The notes below the pieces were generated by a model, which was given only the letters and a program-made list of their open reading frames with translations, searched no databases and was not told where the DNA came from. Below are positions 13,001 through 24,137 of a stretch of 64,000 bases of DNA, one piece after another. How positions within the stretch are numbered: position 1 is the stretch's first letter; each line of letters opens with the position of its first letter. Made by a program: the position numbers and the translations under genes. Origin of the DNA: Smittia aterrima (taxonomy: Eukaryota; Arthropoda; Insecta; Diptera; Chironomidae); the NCBI GenBank assembly GCA_033063855.1, contig CP093831.1:8866001-8930000 (forward strand). Direction: 5' to 3'.

Positions 13001-13388
13001 TTTCTTTAGCGATTCATTTGAGCTTTTTGAACCTGCCATCGCATTCGCTAAGAAACTTTGGTATGGAGCAAACGTACTCAAAATCCCAGACTGGAACGAT
13101 CTGTCAGATGAAACGAAACTCGTTTGCGAGCAGTTCGCCAGTTACCATCTAGAAAACTGTCGGAAAACAATCGCAAAAGACAAGCGCTGGCGCATCAAGG
13201 TCTATAAGAAAGTTTTCTATGGCAGTATCTTCGTTGATTATTTAATCGAAGTTGGATTGGCGGCGGATCGTAACGAGGCTATAAAGTACGGCAAGCGATT
13301 GATAGACGGGCGAATAATGCGGCACATCAACAATTGTCATCACTTCTCTGACAAAAAGCTGCTGTACACGTTCTGCAGTCGACTTTAA
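10056..13388 (+). CDS. GPR155: GPR155/LYCHOS-like lysosomal membrane protein with DEP domain
   Basis: Exons 10056-10168, 10735-11490, 11548-11713 and 11775-13388 join in frame to about 882 residues; human GPR155 is about 870. The first half is a PIN-type membrane-transport fold that begins with the conserved GYIAARCNLIT segment across the first splice junction. More membrane helices follow. A Ser/Asp-rich cytosolic loop of about 130 residues comes next, then two helices and a C-terminal DEP domain at about 816-880 with FYGSIFVDYL and HHFSDKKLLY. In mammals the protein sits on lysosomes, senses cholesterol and signals to mTORC1; the insect role is inferred from orthology. The 566-base first intron is unusually long for this window and may hold regulatory sequence. 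Confidence 0.93.
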
Positions 13389-14036
13389 AGTTGATAGTCG
13401 AGCTTGGCAGCTTTTATTTTAATGGTACAATAACATAAACGTGATACAGAAAATATTTTACCTTACGCGACGTGAACGCATTAATCAAGTAGATTAGAAG
13501 ACTCAGAGCTTTGTTTTATCGTGAAATTCGAGCTTTCAACAAGCGATTACAGCCATTATGATGATCGCTAGTGAAAACTCGAAAGTCCGCTGTTGAAAAA
13601 AAACGTTTTGATTGAAATCTGAATCGTGCGCGGGTACATTACCGACGATCGCTTGCGACACGTGACGTTTTATTGTTTAGCAAATTTAATTGACTAATTA
13701 AAATTATAGTTTAAACACAGAAAAAGTTTTTCACGGAAAATTAGCCAGGAAATCTCAAATTTATTCTCCGTTTGGCATGTTAACATAAAAGATTACGCGA
13801 GCCTATCGCACAGACTGCTAGTGAGATTCCTAAAGACGAAAAACGATAAAAGTTTTCACAAATTCGAATGTTGATTAACGAAGTTTAAAAATGTTCGTTC
13901 TGTGATTTATTAAAATTTTGTTGATTTTATTTTCTGACCAAATAAACGAAACCTCAGACCAAATATTCTCATTTCTAATCGTTTCGTTTTCAGATCATCA
14001 CGCTTCACATGATTCGGCTACAAATTAGATTACTTT
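13389..14036. other. GPR155/DRC10 tail-to-tail spacer with a miRNA-like hairpin
   Basis: The 648 bases separate two convergent genes. No coding frame is seen. An imperfect hairpin lies at 13527-13583; the rest is AT-rich. Confidence 0.4.
13527..13583. other. imperfect hairpin, pre-miRNA-like
   Basis: The left arm (13527-13547) and right arm (13564-13583) pair over about 18 positions with two mismatches and one bulge, around a 16-base loop. The size fits a pre-miRNA, but I do not recognise a known mature sequence. The strand is undetermined. Confidence 0.25.
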
Positions 14037-15668
14037 TTACTTCTTCTTGCCTCCTCGTCTTCCCTTCTTCTTTTTCTTCTTGGCAACCATCGTTCGCCAA
14101 TATCTGTAAATAAAATAATTTGTATTTGATCGTCTTTTGATGTTTGGAAATCTCGTTTACTTTTGTAGAATCTTCGCAGACCGATTCATCATAAAGATCA
14201 TCATCTGTTCTTGTTGTTCCTGTCGTTCGGCCTCATCCTTCTCATGCATCAATTTCGCGTGTCTTTGAAAAAAAAACTTAGTCATTCAATAGAAACTAAA
14301 AGAGAAACTCACAATTGAACTTGCGGCTCACAAACAGTTTCTTTCCACACGGCGAATTCTCGTCTTTGGATTTCGAGAGCTCCACAAAGTTCCTCAAGCT
14401 CAACTGTCCGTTCATCGCCTACCTCAACATCGTATTTATGCAAGATCATTTGAAAAGCTTGAATCGCTTTATCCCTGAAAAGATTTCTTTAGAAAGGCTT
14501 CAAAAAATTAAAAAGTTCTTTACTTCTTCTCCCTCAACTTTCTTTCCTTCGTAAGATTCTCATTCAAGAATTGTTTATACATTTCTTTTGCTTCTTCTGT
14601 GACTGTGTACTTCCCTTCGATGACTTTGTCCTTCAACTTGCAAAAGTTAACGATGTTCACGTTCGAGCTTTTTCTATGAGAATTTAAAGAATGAGCGAAA
14701 CCTTTTGAAATTTCAATTTTCTCACATTTTCTCTTCGATTTCGATTTCATTCTGTTTCCTTAGCACGTCGATTTCTTGTTTATATCGCTCAATAGTTTCA
14801 TACTTGTCCCTCATTTTCTCTTCGAAGTTTTCCCTTCGATAAATCCATTTCTCACGCAGCGAAGCGATTTTCTCTTTTGTCTTCTCATATTTCTTCCACA
14901 TCTGATGTAGAATTTGTTCTTTCTTTAATTCTTTAGCTGCTGTTAACTGTAATCTTGAGTTGATAATGTTACGAAGTTCTTTGATGCTCGCAATGAAAAT
15001 TTTCTTTTGAAGGGAAATCTGTGAAAATTTCGATTGATTAGGAAGATATTTTGAGATTTTCGATAAATGTTTCTCACATTTTCCTTGTAATTTTCAACAT
15101 GCAAATGCAAATTTGATCCTAAAAGCATTTGAATCAATCGACTGACGACTTCCTTTTCATGTTCATCCTGCAAATCAATGTCGAGGAGTTTTGAAGATGA
15201 ATATTTCATGACATTCTCGATGTCGCTTTCGTCAGGGAAAATCAATTGCATTAACTTTCGATCTTTGACGAACGCTTGAATGCACAAGAGAGTTTCAATC
15301 TTCATAACCATTTCATCAAAAATTTGCAAAACTCGATTGACTTGGATCTGAAACTCAAATTTTCTCGTCGCTTTCTCGCCATAAATTTCGTCGTCATCTG
15401 AAGGAAATTACAAACTGAAGTTTGAGAGAATAAAAATCAAAACTATTTTAACCTTTGTCATCGAAATTCAAAATTTCTTTCTGGATTTTCTCAACTGAAA
15501 TGGTCGTATGTTGAAATTGACTTAAGATTGCTGGATCGATAAAGTCAAAATCCTCTTCATTTTCTGTGAGAGAGAAAAGTATTTAAATTATTCCACGTTC
15601 GTGGGTGTCCCTAATTCCTTCTCACCTTCTTCCGGCTCAAAGAAATCATCAAAGTTTACTTCACACAT
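14037..15668 (-). CDS. DRC10: dynein regulatory complex protein 10 (IQCD)-like
   Basis: Eight short exons join in frame (15626-15668, 15453-15563, 15078-15397, 14726-15018, 14524-14673, 14313-14474, 14161-14262 and 14037-14103) to about 415 residues. Most of the protein is coiled coil. The segment LHKYDVEVGDERTVELEEL matches the HKYD/EMG-like region of DRC10. The C-terminus has an IQ-like motif (ILQKYWRTMVAK) followed by a Lys/Gly/Arg tail, also typical of that family. DRC10 belongs to the nexin-dynein regulatory complex of motile axonemes, so in an insect the expected sites are sperm and perhaps chordotonal cilia. The assignment rests on the C-terminal half; the N-terminal half is divergent. 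A near-consensus X-box lies about 110 bases upstream. Confidence 0.78.
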
Positions 15669-15773
15669 GACAGAGAATTATTAATGAAATTTGCTTTTAA
15701 AAATAATTATACACAACGAAGTCTAAGAACCAACTGACGCAATGAAGCGACGAAGAAAACTATTTCAATGCAA

Positions 15774-15787
15774 AATACCGTGGAAAC
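15774..15787. promoter_or_regulatory. near-consensus RFX X-box upstream of DRC10
   Basis: AATACC-GT-GGAAAC fits RYYNCC-N2-RGNRAC except at the second base. It lies about 110 bases before the DRC10 ATG at 15668. On its own the match is weak; it gains weight from the ciliary nature of the gene. Confidence 0.35.
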
Positions 15788-15901
15788 TATTCACTAACAA
15801 AATTGCCTTTAGTCTGTGGATAGCAACACTCGTAGCTAAGCTACCTAACATAAAGTTTCAAGTCTAGATATCTACGTGAAGTTAGGGACTGTCGAAGTCA
15901 G

Positions 15902-17187
15902 TTAAGCTGATGTTCTGTCGTAAACGTTTCTCATAAAACCGAAGTAAGAAACCGCAGAGCTTAGAATCATTCCGTAACTATGAAGGGAAACTTGCGAGAA
16001 CTTCCAAGCAGTCAGAAACACTGGCTTCTGGCATCGCATTATTATAAACATCAAATCCTTCTTTAATCTTTCGTTTTTGATAGAAGTCCAATCTGAGTTG
16101 TAGATCTCATCGCTGATGGCTTCCGTGGAACTATAACAAATCTATTAAACTCAAATTAAATTTTAGTTGACGTGAATTTACTCTGTTAGTTTCTGTCCAT
16201 GCCAGCAAATGATGAAGATTTGAACCATCGACGCCTCCAGAAACAAAAAGAACTTGACAAGCTCAGTAATTTCAATGCCAACCTAAATTGATTAATTTTT
16301 TTTTCCTTTTTCAACAAGTTTTACCGAAAATAAAATCAACTCACCATAATCTGAATTCCAACTAAACAAATTATCACTGAACTTCCCGTGAAGTTTAGCA
16401 AAATCGTCCAAGAAAATATTCCTTCAATATCACGAGCAAAATCCAAAAGTTCGTTGTGTCGATTTATCCACTCGCGAAGTCCAGTTCCTGGTTTCTTGTG
16501 TGAGATGATTTCTTTAATTTCTTTCCCGAGAACATTAAACTGCATGTTCAGAAATGCTAGGAGCATAAAGAACATTAGATCACAGCTTAAAATGCCAATG
16601 GCGGAGATCCATCCAGCCCACATCAACGCAATGTAGGTAAGCTCATAAACGATCGGAGCAGAGACTTTCCAAGGATACCACAAGAAGTAAGGAATCGTTT
16701 TGAAATAAGTTCCGTCGATGCAGAAATGAATTATGATCACTACGAGTGGCATCAAGTTGAACATCCAAATCAAAATTATGTAATCGACGGTCAGCACTTT
16801 CATCATCGTCAACGAGTTCTTTAATGTTCCATTAACTTCACAAGCACTCGCTGAGTCCCAGCACAATCCTTCGAGTCGCTTGAAAATTCTTTTTATCTTT
16901 CCTCGATTTAAGTAAATCGTCGAGATCTTTGCAACAGCCAAAGACACGAATCCCATGCAAGGAGCCACGTTCGTCAAACTTAGAAAAGTGTCAGTATTGC
17001 CATCGAGATTCGTGATAAACCAAATCGCCTCCTGAATGATGCAAACAAATGCATAAATAGTTCCAGCGATTAGATAGAACTTCTCCCCAAACGTTGGATT
17101 GTCATCAACTGGAATCCAACCCAGGCGACGACAAATCCCGAAAGTCAATTTCGTAAATTCAGCTACAATTGGACGCGACTTAGCCAT
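15902..17187 (-). CDS. odorant receptor 1 of a tandem cluster (7tm_6 family)
   Basis: Exons 16345-17187, 16182-16282 and 15902-16130 join in frame to about 390 residues, the usual length for insect odorant receptors. Hydrophobic helices recur along the chain, and the C-terminal exon ends with the family-typical TM7 region SYFGFMRNVYD. Insect receptors of this class form ligand-gated cation channels with Orco in sensory neurons. The chosen start begins MAKSRPIV, which the third receptor shares. The first 450 coding bases are nearly identical to receptor 3, while the last exon is much more different. The ligand cannot be inferred. Confidence 0.9.
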
Positions 17188-17199
17188 TTTAACAACTGA
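17188..17199 (-). promoter_or_regulatory. initiator element of odorant receptor 1
   Basis: TCAGTT reads on the minus strand, with its A ten bases before the ATG. A TATA box starts 32 bases upstream of that A. The implied 5' UTR is only about ten bases. The same element sits at the same distance in the other two receptors. Confidence 0.5.
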
Positions 17200-17610
17200 T
17201 AAATTTTGCTTCAATTCGAGCTTTTTATACGCTGAGAAATCGCAGAAAATTATTTCTGTCCTAGCTACAAGCGGAGCCCTGGCTTGGTTATTAAAATTTT
17301 AAATATCCACGAATGCGACAATTTTCCTTTCAGTCTCTTTGAATATCAGATTTGATGACTTAATGCATTTCAAATGAAGAAAGAAAATTATCAGTTCTGG
17401 AATCGATTTCAATTTCAATTCGTGTCATTGTCAGGATTTTCCAGAAAGAATTTATTTATGAAGGAAGAAGATAGACTTGAAAATTCTACTCTAAAATTCT
17501 ACTGAGCTAAAAAACATTCATTTCATGTTCGTCTAATTCAAGAAGTGAAATCTGAGGTAGAATCAATGACAGTGACATTGATAGTATCCAACTTTAATGT
17601 GATAGCATAT
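17200..17610. other. spacer between odorant receptors 1 and 2
   Basis: Apart from the TATA box of receptor 1 and the likely 3' UTR of receptor 2, I see no gene here. Confidence 0.4.
17222..17229 (-). promoter_or_regulatory. TATA box of odorant receptor 1
   Basis: TATAAAAA reads on the minus strand, at the expected spacing from the initiator at 17194-17199. Confidence 0.5.
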
Positions 17611-18875
17611 TTAAGTCGATCTATCATAGACACTTCTCATGAAAGCGAAATAGGACGAAGCTGTGCTCAAGATCATTCCGTAGCTATGAAGAGAGACTTT
17701 CGAGAATTTCCATGCAGTCAGGAAAGTTGGTTTTTGTGTTCGAATCATGATAATCTGCAGATCTTTCTTGAAACTATCATTCACTAGAATCCAATCTGAG
17801 TTGTAAATATCAACGCTTATTGCTTCCGTCAAACTGAAATAAAATTATTAATTTATTTACTTCTAATTGAATCAAATGTCTTACTCTGTTAACTTTTGTC
17901 CATGCCAGCAGATGATGAAAATCTGAATCAACGAACACACCAGAAACAAGCAAAACTTGACGAGCTCCGTTGGCTCAATCCCCAACTACAAATAAAACTT
18001 TTAAATAAAATGAGAAGATACTTGATTTAACTTACAATCGTCTGAATTCCAACCAAACAAAGAATCACTGAACTTCCCACAAAATTAATCAGAATCGTCC
18101 ACGAGAAAATTTCTTCAATTTCCTTGACAAAGCCTAAAAGCTCATTGTGATGATCAATCCACTTTCTTAAACTTCCTTTTGCATCTCTCATAGCAACGAT
18201 TCCTTTGATTTGACTTCCGAGAACGCTGAACTGCATGTTGAGAAAGGTCACGATCATACAAAACATGAGATCAGTGCTTAATATGCCAATCGCGCAGACG
18301 AAAGCTCCCCACATCACGACCAAATAACAAATCTCGTAGACAAATGGTTTGAGGAAATCCCAAGGATACCACATGAAATAAGGCATATTCTTGTGATAAG
18401 TTCCGTCGATGTAATAGTAAATGATGATGACGACAATTGGCATTAAGTTGAAACACCAAATTAAGATTATGTAAGCGACTGAAAGAACTTTCATCATCGC
18501 TTCAGATCTCTTGATCGTTCTTTCCATTTGTTTTCCATAAGATGAGCGAAGACAAAGACTCTTGAGTCTCTTGAAGATCCTCGTCACCGTTTCCCGGTTC
18601 AAATAAATCGCTGACACCTTTACAAGTGTCAAAGTTGAGAAGCCAATGCATGGAGCTACGTTTGTCAAGCTTAGAAATGAATTTGATCCTCCAAAATGTT
18701 GGATGAAGTAAACGACTTCCTGAACAACGCAAACTGCAGCGTAGAATGTCGCGACTAAGAAAAATATTTTTTCTTTGAGCTTCGGATTCTCATCAATTGG
18801 ATTCCAAGCGAGATAACGATAAATCTTGAATGTTAACGACGTCAGTTCAGCCACAACTCGTTCCGACTTTGACAT
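17611..18875 (-). CDS. odorant receptor 2 of the tandem cluster
   Basis: Exons 18036-18875, 17885-17985 and 17611-17833 join in frame to about 387 residues. The splice sites fall at the same codons as in receptors 1 and 3. The middle exon has exactly the same length in all three (101 bases) and ends in the conserved WHGQKLTE. The protein is clearly more divergent than the two flanking copies are from each other. The C-terminal TM7 region reads SYFAFMRSVYD. The start is MSKSERVV, with a TCAGTC initiator ten bases upstream and no TATA box. Confidence 0.9.
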
Positions 18876-18887
18876 CTTGACGACTGA
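18876..18887 (-). promoter_or_regulatory. initiator element of odorant receptor 2
   Basis: TCAGTC reads on the minus strand at the same distance from the ATG as in the other two receptors. No TATA box is visible at the expected spacing. Confidence 0.4.
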
Positions 18888-19092
18888 GAATAAATTTGAA
18901 TTGAAACTTCACAGTAATGCGGTCTATTAGAAAGTTTTTATTTCTAAAATAACTTCTCTGATTAATAGACATAGATTGAATTCTGATTAATTCACTGAGT
19001 TGAGTGTCGTGGAAAATTCATCAACTTTTTATTTGTTCAGTCTGCGGTGATTTAATTAATTGATTTGTGCTTTCTATTTTAATCGAGAGAAG

Positions 19093-20368
19093 TTAAGCTG
19101 TTGTCGTGTCATAAACATTTCTCATGAAGGCGAAGTAAGACGTCGCTGTACTGAGAATCATTCCGTAGCTGTGAAGAGAGACTTTCGAGAACTTCCAAGC
19201 AGTTAGGATCGCGGGCTTCTGGCTTCGCATTATTATGAACTTTAAATCCTTTTTCAACCTGTCGTTTAAATCAGTCCATTCTGAGTTGTAGACTTCGTCG
19301 CTGATTGCATCGGTCAAACTGAAATAAAAATGATGAATTTAATTATCTTTTGAATTTTGAAGGACCTCACTCTGTCAGTTTTTGTCCATGCCAGCAGATG
19401 ATGAAGATTTGAATTAATGATGAAACTAGGAAGAGACAAAACTTGACAAGCTCCGTAATTTCGATGCCAAGCTGAAAGAGTAATTTTCATTTATTAGTTA
19501 TTTTAAATCAGACTAACAAACTCACAATCGTTTGAATTCCAACTAAACAAATTATCACTGAACTTCCCGTGAAGTTTAGCAAAATCGTCCAAGAGAAAAT
19601 TCCTTCAATGTCATCGACAAATCCTAAAAGCTCATTGTGCCGATTAATCCATTCGCCTAATCCTGTTCCTGGTTTCTCGTGAGACACAATTTCTTTGATT
19701 TCATTTCCGAGGACACTAAACTGCATGTTAATAAATGCTAGGAGCATAAAGAACATTAGATCAGAGCTCAAAATTCCAATAGCGGAGATCCATCCAGCCC
19801 ACGTTAAAATGACATAACAAATCTCATAAACGATCGGCGCAAAGACATCCCAAGGATACCACAAATAGTAAGGCAATGTTTTGAAATAAGTTCCGTCGAT
19901 GGAGAAATGAATTATGATGACTACGAGTGGCATCAAGTTGAACATCCAAATCAAAATTATGTAATCGACGGTCAGCACTTTCATCATCGTCAACGAGTTC
20001 TTTAATGTTCCATTAACTTCACAAGCACTCGCTGAGTCCCAGCACAATCCTTCGAGTCGCTCGAAAATTCTTTTTATCTTTCCTCGATTCAAGTAAATCG
20101 TTGAGATCTTCGCAACTGCCAAAGACACGAATCCCATGCAAGGAGCCACGTTCGTCAAACTTAGAAAAGTGTCAGTATTGCCATCGAGATTCGTGATAAA
20201 CCAAATTGCTTCCTGAATGATGCAAACAAATGCATAAATAGTTCCAGCGATTAAATAAAATTTCTCCCCAAACGTTGGATTGTCATCAACTGGAATCCAA
20301 CCCAGGCGACGATAAATCCCGAAAGTCAATTTTGTAAACTCCGATACAATTGGACGCGACTTAGCCAT
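19093..20368 (-). CDS. odorant receptor 3 of the tandem cluster
   Basis: Exons 19526-20368, 19371-19471 and 19093-19318 join in frame to about 389 residues. The gene structure is the same as in receptors 1 and 2. Over the first half of exon 1 the DNA differs from receptor 1 at only about sixteen of about 450 positions by my count. Exons 2 and 3 and both introns differ far more. The C-terminal exon keeps KFSKVSLHSYGMILS and SYFAFMRNVYD. The upstream flank resembles that of receptor 1 for about 50 bases, including the initiator. Confidence 0.9.
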
Positions 20369-20380
20369 TGCAACGACTGA
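20369..20380 (-). promoter_or_regulatory. initiator element of odorant receptor 3
   Basis: TCAGTC reads on the minus strand with its A ten bases before the ATG. A weaker TAAATAAA takes the TATA position. Confidence 0.45.
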
Positions 20381-20781
20381 GAGATTTTGCTTTAATTCGA
20401 GCTTTATTTAAACTGAAAATGTGGACGAAGCATCATCAATTAGTCAATCAAGAACTTTTGTTTAGAAAAGTTAAAATTTTTAGTTATCGAGTCACGAGAT
20501 TCATTCCTGGCAATTGAACAGACGACGGATTTTAAAATTTTGGAAAGGTTGCTTTTGATCGATTTTATAACTTTGTTATAATATTGTCTAGGCATTTGGA
20601 ACAAAAACTTGTTCCTATTTTCTGAAAAATTCATGAATGTCAAAGGAAAATCGTTCGATGTAGATTGATGACTTATCACATGCACAAATTTATTAATTTT
20701 ATAAAGCTAGGAGATGTTTGTTTATACCCCTTGTCTTAATTTCCTTTTCTACATTAAAAATTACAAAAATCAAAGAAAGAA
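20381..20781. other. AT-rich spacer between odorant receptor 3 and the SMYD gene
   Basis: A possible frame at 20440-20685 (-) is low-complexity and lacks family signals. I treat the region as non-coding. Confidence 0.4.
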
Positions 20782-22424
20782 TTAGTTCAGAAAGGCACAA
20801 GGTTCAGCTCTGGCAATCGCGGCCATCAAATAATAATTTCTATCAAGCAACGTTTGGATCTCAAAGCACGGCCACCTAGCTTGATTCGCTTGGATGTAGT
20901 TGCAGTTAGCTCTATACTCGAACTTAGCAGCTCTAATGGAACAAATTCTTACAGGAGGCATCTTAAATTCGAGGTCAAAACGTTCAATGCACTTAGCACG
21001 GTCCCAATCCTCAACACAAGCTGTGCACATACAATTAAATTTGAAGCGATTCTGCATGCGATTTCGTCGATTGAGCCGATCGTGAGAAAAGATGTTTGTG
21101 CTGAAATGAAAATTGAAAATTATTCAGAATTTAGAAACTGAAATAAAATTTCTGTACCCGTAGTTGATGAAAACTTGTTCTCCAGCTTTGATCGGCAACC
21201 GAATGAAGATAACAATCTTGTTGTCAACGCTTATGCGATCTGCATTGTGGGAGCAAGAATGATTGAAGAGAGATGACAATAGGAAAACTCCGTCACCAAT
21301 CCGCTTCGTCTTTGGAAAGAAATCTCTGAGAGGCATATAGGTTTTTAAAAATGACGGACGAAGCTCCCACCATTCGAAACCAAGAGAGTTGTTAACAAGA
21401 TTTGCAACGTCTCGCATGTACGAAACAGCGATATCCTTATCGCGAGGAGTGTACCATGTGTTTAATATAGGATGTTGCTTAGTGATCTGATCAATGATTT
21501 TCCACTGGTTATTTCTCTTAAGGGAATTGAAGGAAACCAAAAGGTTGTGTCTCCAATCAGGATTATTAACATCGTTAAAATTGAAATCAAGAATATTCTT
21601 CCCACGATATTGCTCATCGTTCATAAATTCTTTCAGTCGCAGCATATCTCCGCCAAGTGTGTGAAGAGCTGTGAGAAGGATTCGAGGCATGATAGCAAAT
21701 TCTTCGTCGATTGCACAAATATATTTCTCTCGTCCATATTCAAGACATTCTTGAGAGCAGAACAATGCTGAAATTAAAAGATTTTTAAATGGTCGTCGAG
21801 ACCAGATTTCTTCTTCTTACCAAGAGCACAAGTATCTGTATCAAGCGGTTTCAAGCTCATCTTGTTTGTCTTGAAGCAATTAGCACATCGAGTGAACACG
21901 CCATGCTCGTTTAATGTTTTAAAATAAGATTCCTCGACCACGATGATGTCGCCTGCTCGTAAATCTTGATTTGTAATAAAGTGACGGCCATATTGAGCGT
22001 CTTCGTGGAGTTCGATGCAGTTTGCGATTGACGAGTTTATTGGATTTGCAGGATAGGACAATCGAAAGAATGTAAACGGATTGTCGTCTATGTTGGGTAT
22101 TTGATATCGCATTCTAGCTTCACAGGCGCGTTTACGATGTTGAAGATCCTCAGACCATTCTTCCCAACCCGCTGGAACCGGAAATCCTTCAGCCCATAAA
22201 ATGTTCTCCATACAACGAGTGTAATCTTTCATATCGTAGTAAAGATCTGATCGATCGCTATAAACTGCAGCTATTATAGGTGAGGTTGGTGGAGCAAAAG
22301 CCAAGCTCATATTGTAGAATTCGAGTGCTTCGTAGTAAAATTTTCTGCGAGCACAGGTATTCGCTTCTATTCGATAGCCCTCAGCGCTAGCCATATCTTT
22401 CGCCATATGCTGATGCGCATCCAT
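20782..22424 (-). CDS. SMYD4-like SET and MYND domain protein
   Basis: Exons 21821-22424, 21158-21767 and 20782-21100 join in frame to about 510 residues. The order is an N-terminal TPR-like helical region, a split SET domain beginning GRHFITNQDLRAGD, a MYND zinc finger (CANC, then C--ECLEYG across the first splice), the catalytic NHSC--N motif near residue 370 and GEQVFINYG. A post-SET cysteine cluster (CMCTAC) follows near 427. These features suggest a protein lysine methyltransferase. The C-terminal helical part is short. Insect genomes carry several expanded SMYD4-like genes, so I do not choose an orthologue. The start at 22424 is the first in-frame ATG. Confidence 0.88.
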
Positions 22425-22667
22425 GCTCAGAAGTTTAATATTATACGAGAACGATTTAAAATTCACAAAACAAACTATTCACAATTGCTCTTGAAAATGA
22501 AGGTCATTGAGCTTTAAAAAGTCATTGAACTGTCATTGCAAGGAAGGTCATTGAACTTCAAAATTAATTTTGTCGTTATTAAAAAATCAAGAATTAAACT
22601 TTAAAAAACCTTTTATTGCCTTTAACATTTCCATAAAAAAATTCTTTTGTCCAACCTCTTTAAATTT

Positions 22668-23852
22668 CTACTTTGATTTAGTTCCAATCCAATCAATTGG
22701 AGATTTCAGTACTTTCATAAGAATTCCTTCCTGGGATTCAGGACTTGGCTCGTGCATGTACTCCCATCGCTGCAAAAATAAATTGATTTAAAGAAAAAAT
22801 GTTGCTAAGAAAATAATTTAACTTACAGCAGTCAGAGGCAACGACATCAAAATACTTTCATAACGAGCTCCAGGCGTGTACAATCCGAACTTTGTTCCAC
22901 GGTCGTAAATTAAATTGAACTCAACGTATCGACCTCTTCTCAGTAATTGCCAAGTTCTCTCTCGATCACCGTAAGCATCATTTTTGTGTTTCTTGACCAA
23001 TGGGACGTATGAAGGCGCAACAGCGTTTGCACACGTCGAAACGAATTGAAAGCAATCTTCTTGTGTTGGAGTCTCAACGTCATCGAAGAAGATTCCTCCG
23101 ACACCGCGACATTCTTGTCGATGGGGAATGTGAAAGTATTTGTCGCACCATTCCTTGAATCTTGGATAATAAGTCTCGTCATGTTCATCGCAAGCATTCT
23201 TAAGAGTTTGGTGGAAATGTTTGCAATCTTCTTCGTTTAAGTAGTAAGGAGTTAAGTCAGTTCCTCCACCGAACCACCAAATCTTCTTTCCACTTGGCTC
23301 CACTAACTCAAAGTATCGATAGTTAAAATGAATCGTTGGTACGTAAGGATTTCTCGGATGAATTACGCAACTGACTCCAGCAGCGAAAAAGGGAAGCTCT
23401 CCGTCACTAAGTTTTCGTCCTCGTGCTCTCATTTGTTGAATAGCTCCAGGTGGCAACATACCAGAGACAACAGAAACGTTCACTCCAGCTTTTTCAAATG
23501 TATCACCGTCTTGAATGATGCAAGTAACTCCGCCGCCGCCTTCCTTTCTCTCCCAGCGGTCAACTTTAAACTTCTTTCCAAAGTTTTCTTCTCCTTCAAG
23601 TGTTCGACACAAATCCGCTTGCACTTTCATGATCATCAATTCCATTTTTGTTCTCATCTCATCTTTTTCTCTAGAGAGCTTTTCGATCGGCGTAATCGGA
23701 ATTGCCATGTAATTTGAAACGTTAATCTTCTGAACTGATGCACGTCGCTCCATGTTTGCTCGTCTAACATTCGTAATTGAAAAAGCAGTCATCAATCCAG
23801 CAGTCACTAGAACTGCTCCCGTCTGTCTAAAACAATGAAATGTCGCTGCCAT
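22668..23852 (-). CDS. CPOX: coproporphyrinogen III oxidase (mitochondrial, haem pathway)
   Basis: Exons 22827-23852 and 22668-22769 join in frame to about 375 residues. The enzyme converts coproporphyrinogen III to protoporphyrinogen IX with oxygen in the mitochondrial intermembrane space. Clear family blocks are GGGGVTCIIQDGD, WWFGGGTDLTPYYL, GVGGIFFDD and RRGRYVEFNLIYDRGTKFGL, followed by a conserved C-terminus with GILMKVLKSPIDW in the second exon. The N-terminal 40 residues contain a hydrophobic stretch and several Arg residues, which fits a targeting sequence. The gene is divergent from CHMP5 over 285 bases. Confidence 0.97.
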
Positions 23853-24137
23853 ATCGCAAAGTTTACGTGATCAAAACAACGTTCACTATTTATCAAGTTT
23901 GTGGCGAGAAATTCACAGCATTCACGATTAGTTTGGAACGTTGGACTTGTGGTTTAGTGGTTTTCCTTTTATGTCGAAGAGTATTTCACTGATAGATGAT
24001 AAGAAAACTTCTGATTATTTTTCTACTGCACAACTTTATTATGGTTTGCGTCTCGAGTGATCAGAAATTTCTGAACGTCCCGTGAGTCATCAAAACAAAA
24101 ACAAAGTATTTTTCAAATTTATTAAATTTAAAGCAAA

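Noticed and set aside
17188..17214. Nine-residue N-terminal extension of odorant receptor 1
   Set aside because: It would begin with TTG. The shared MAKS start and the initiator placement support 17187.
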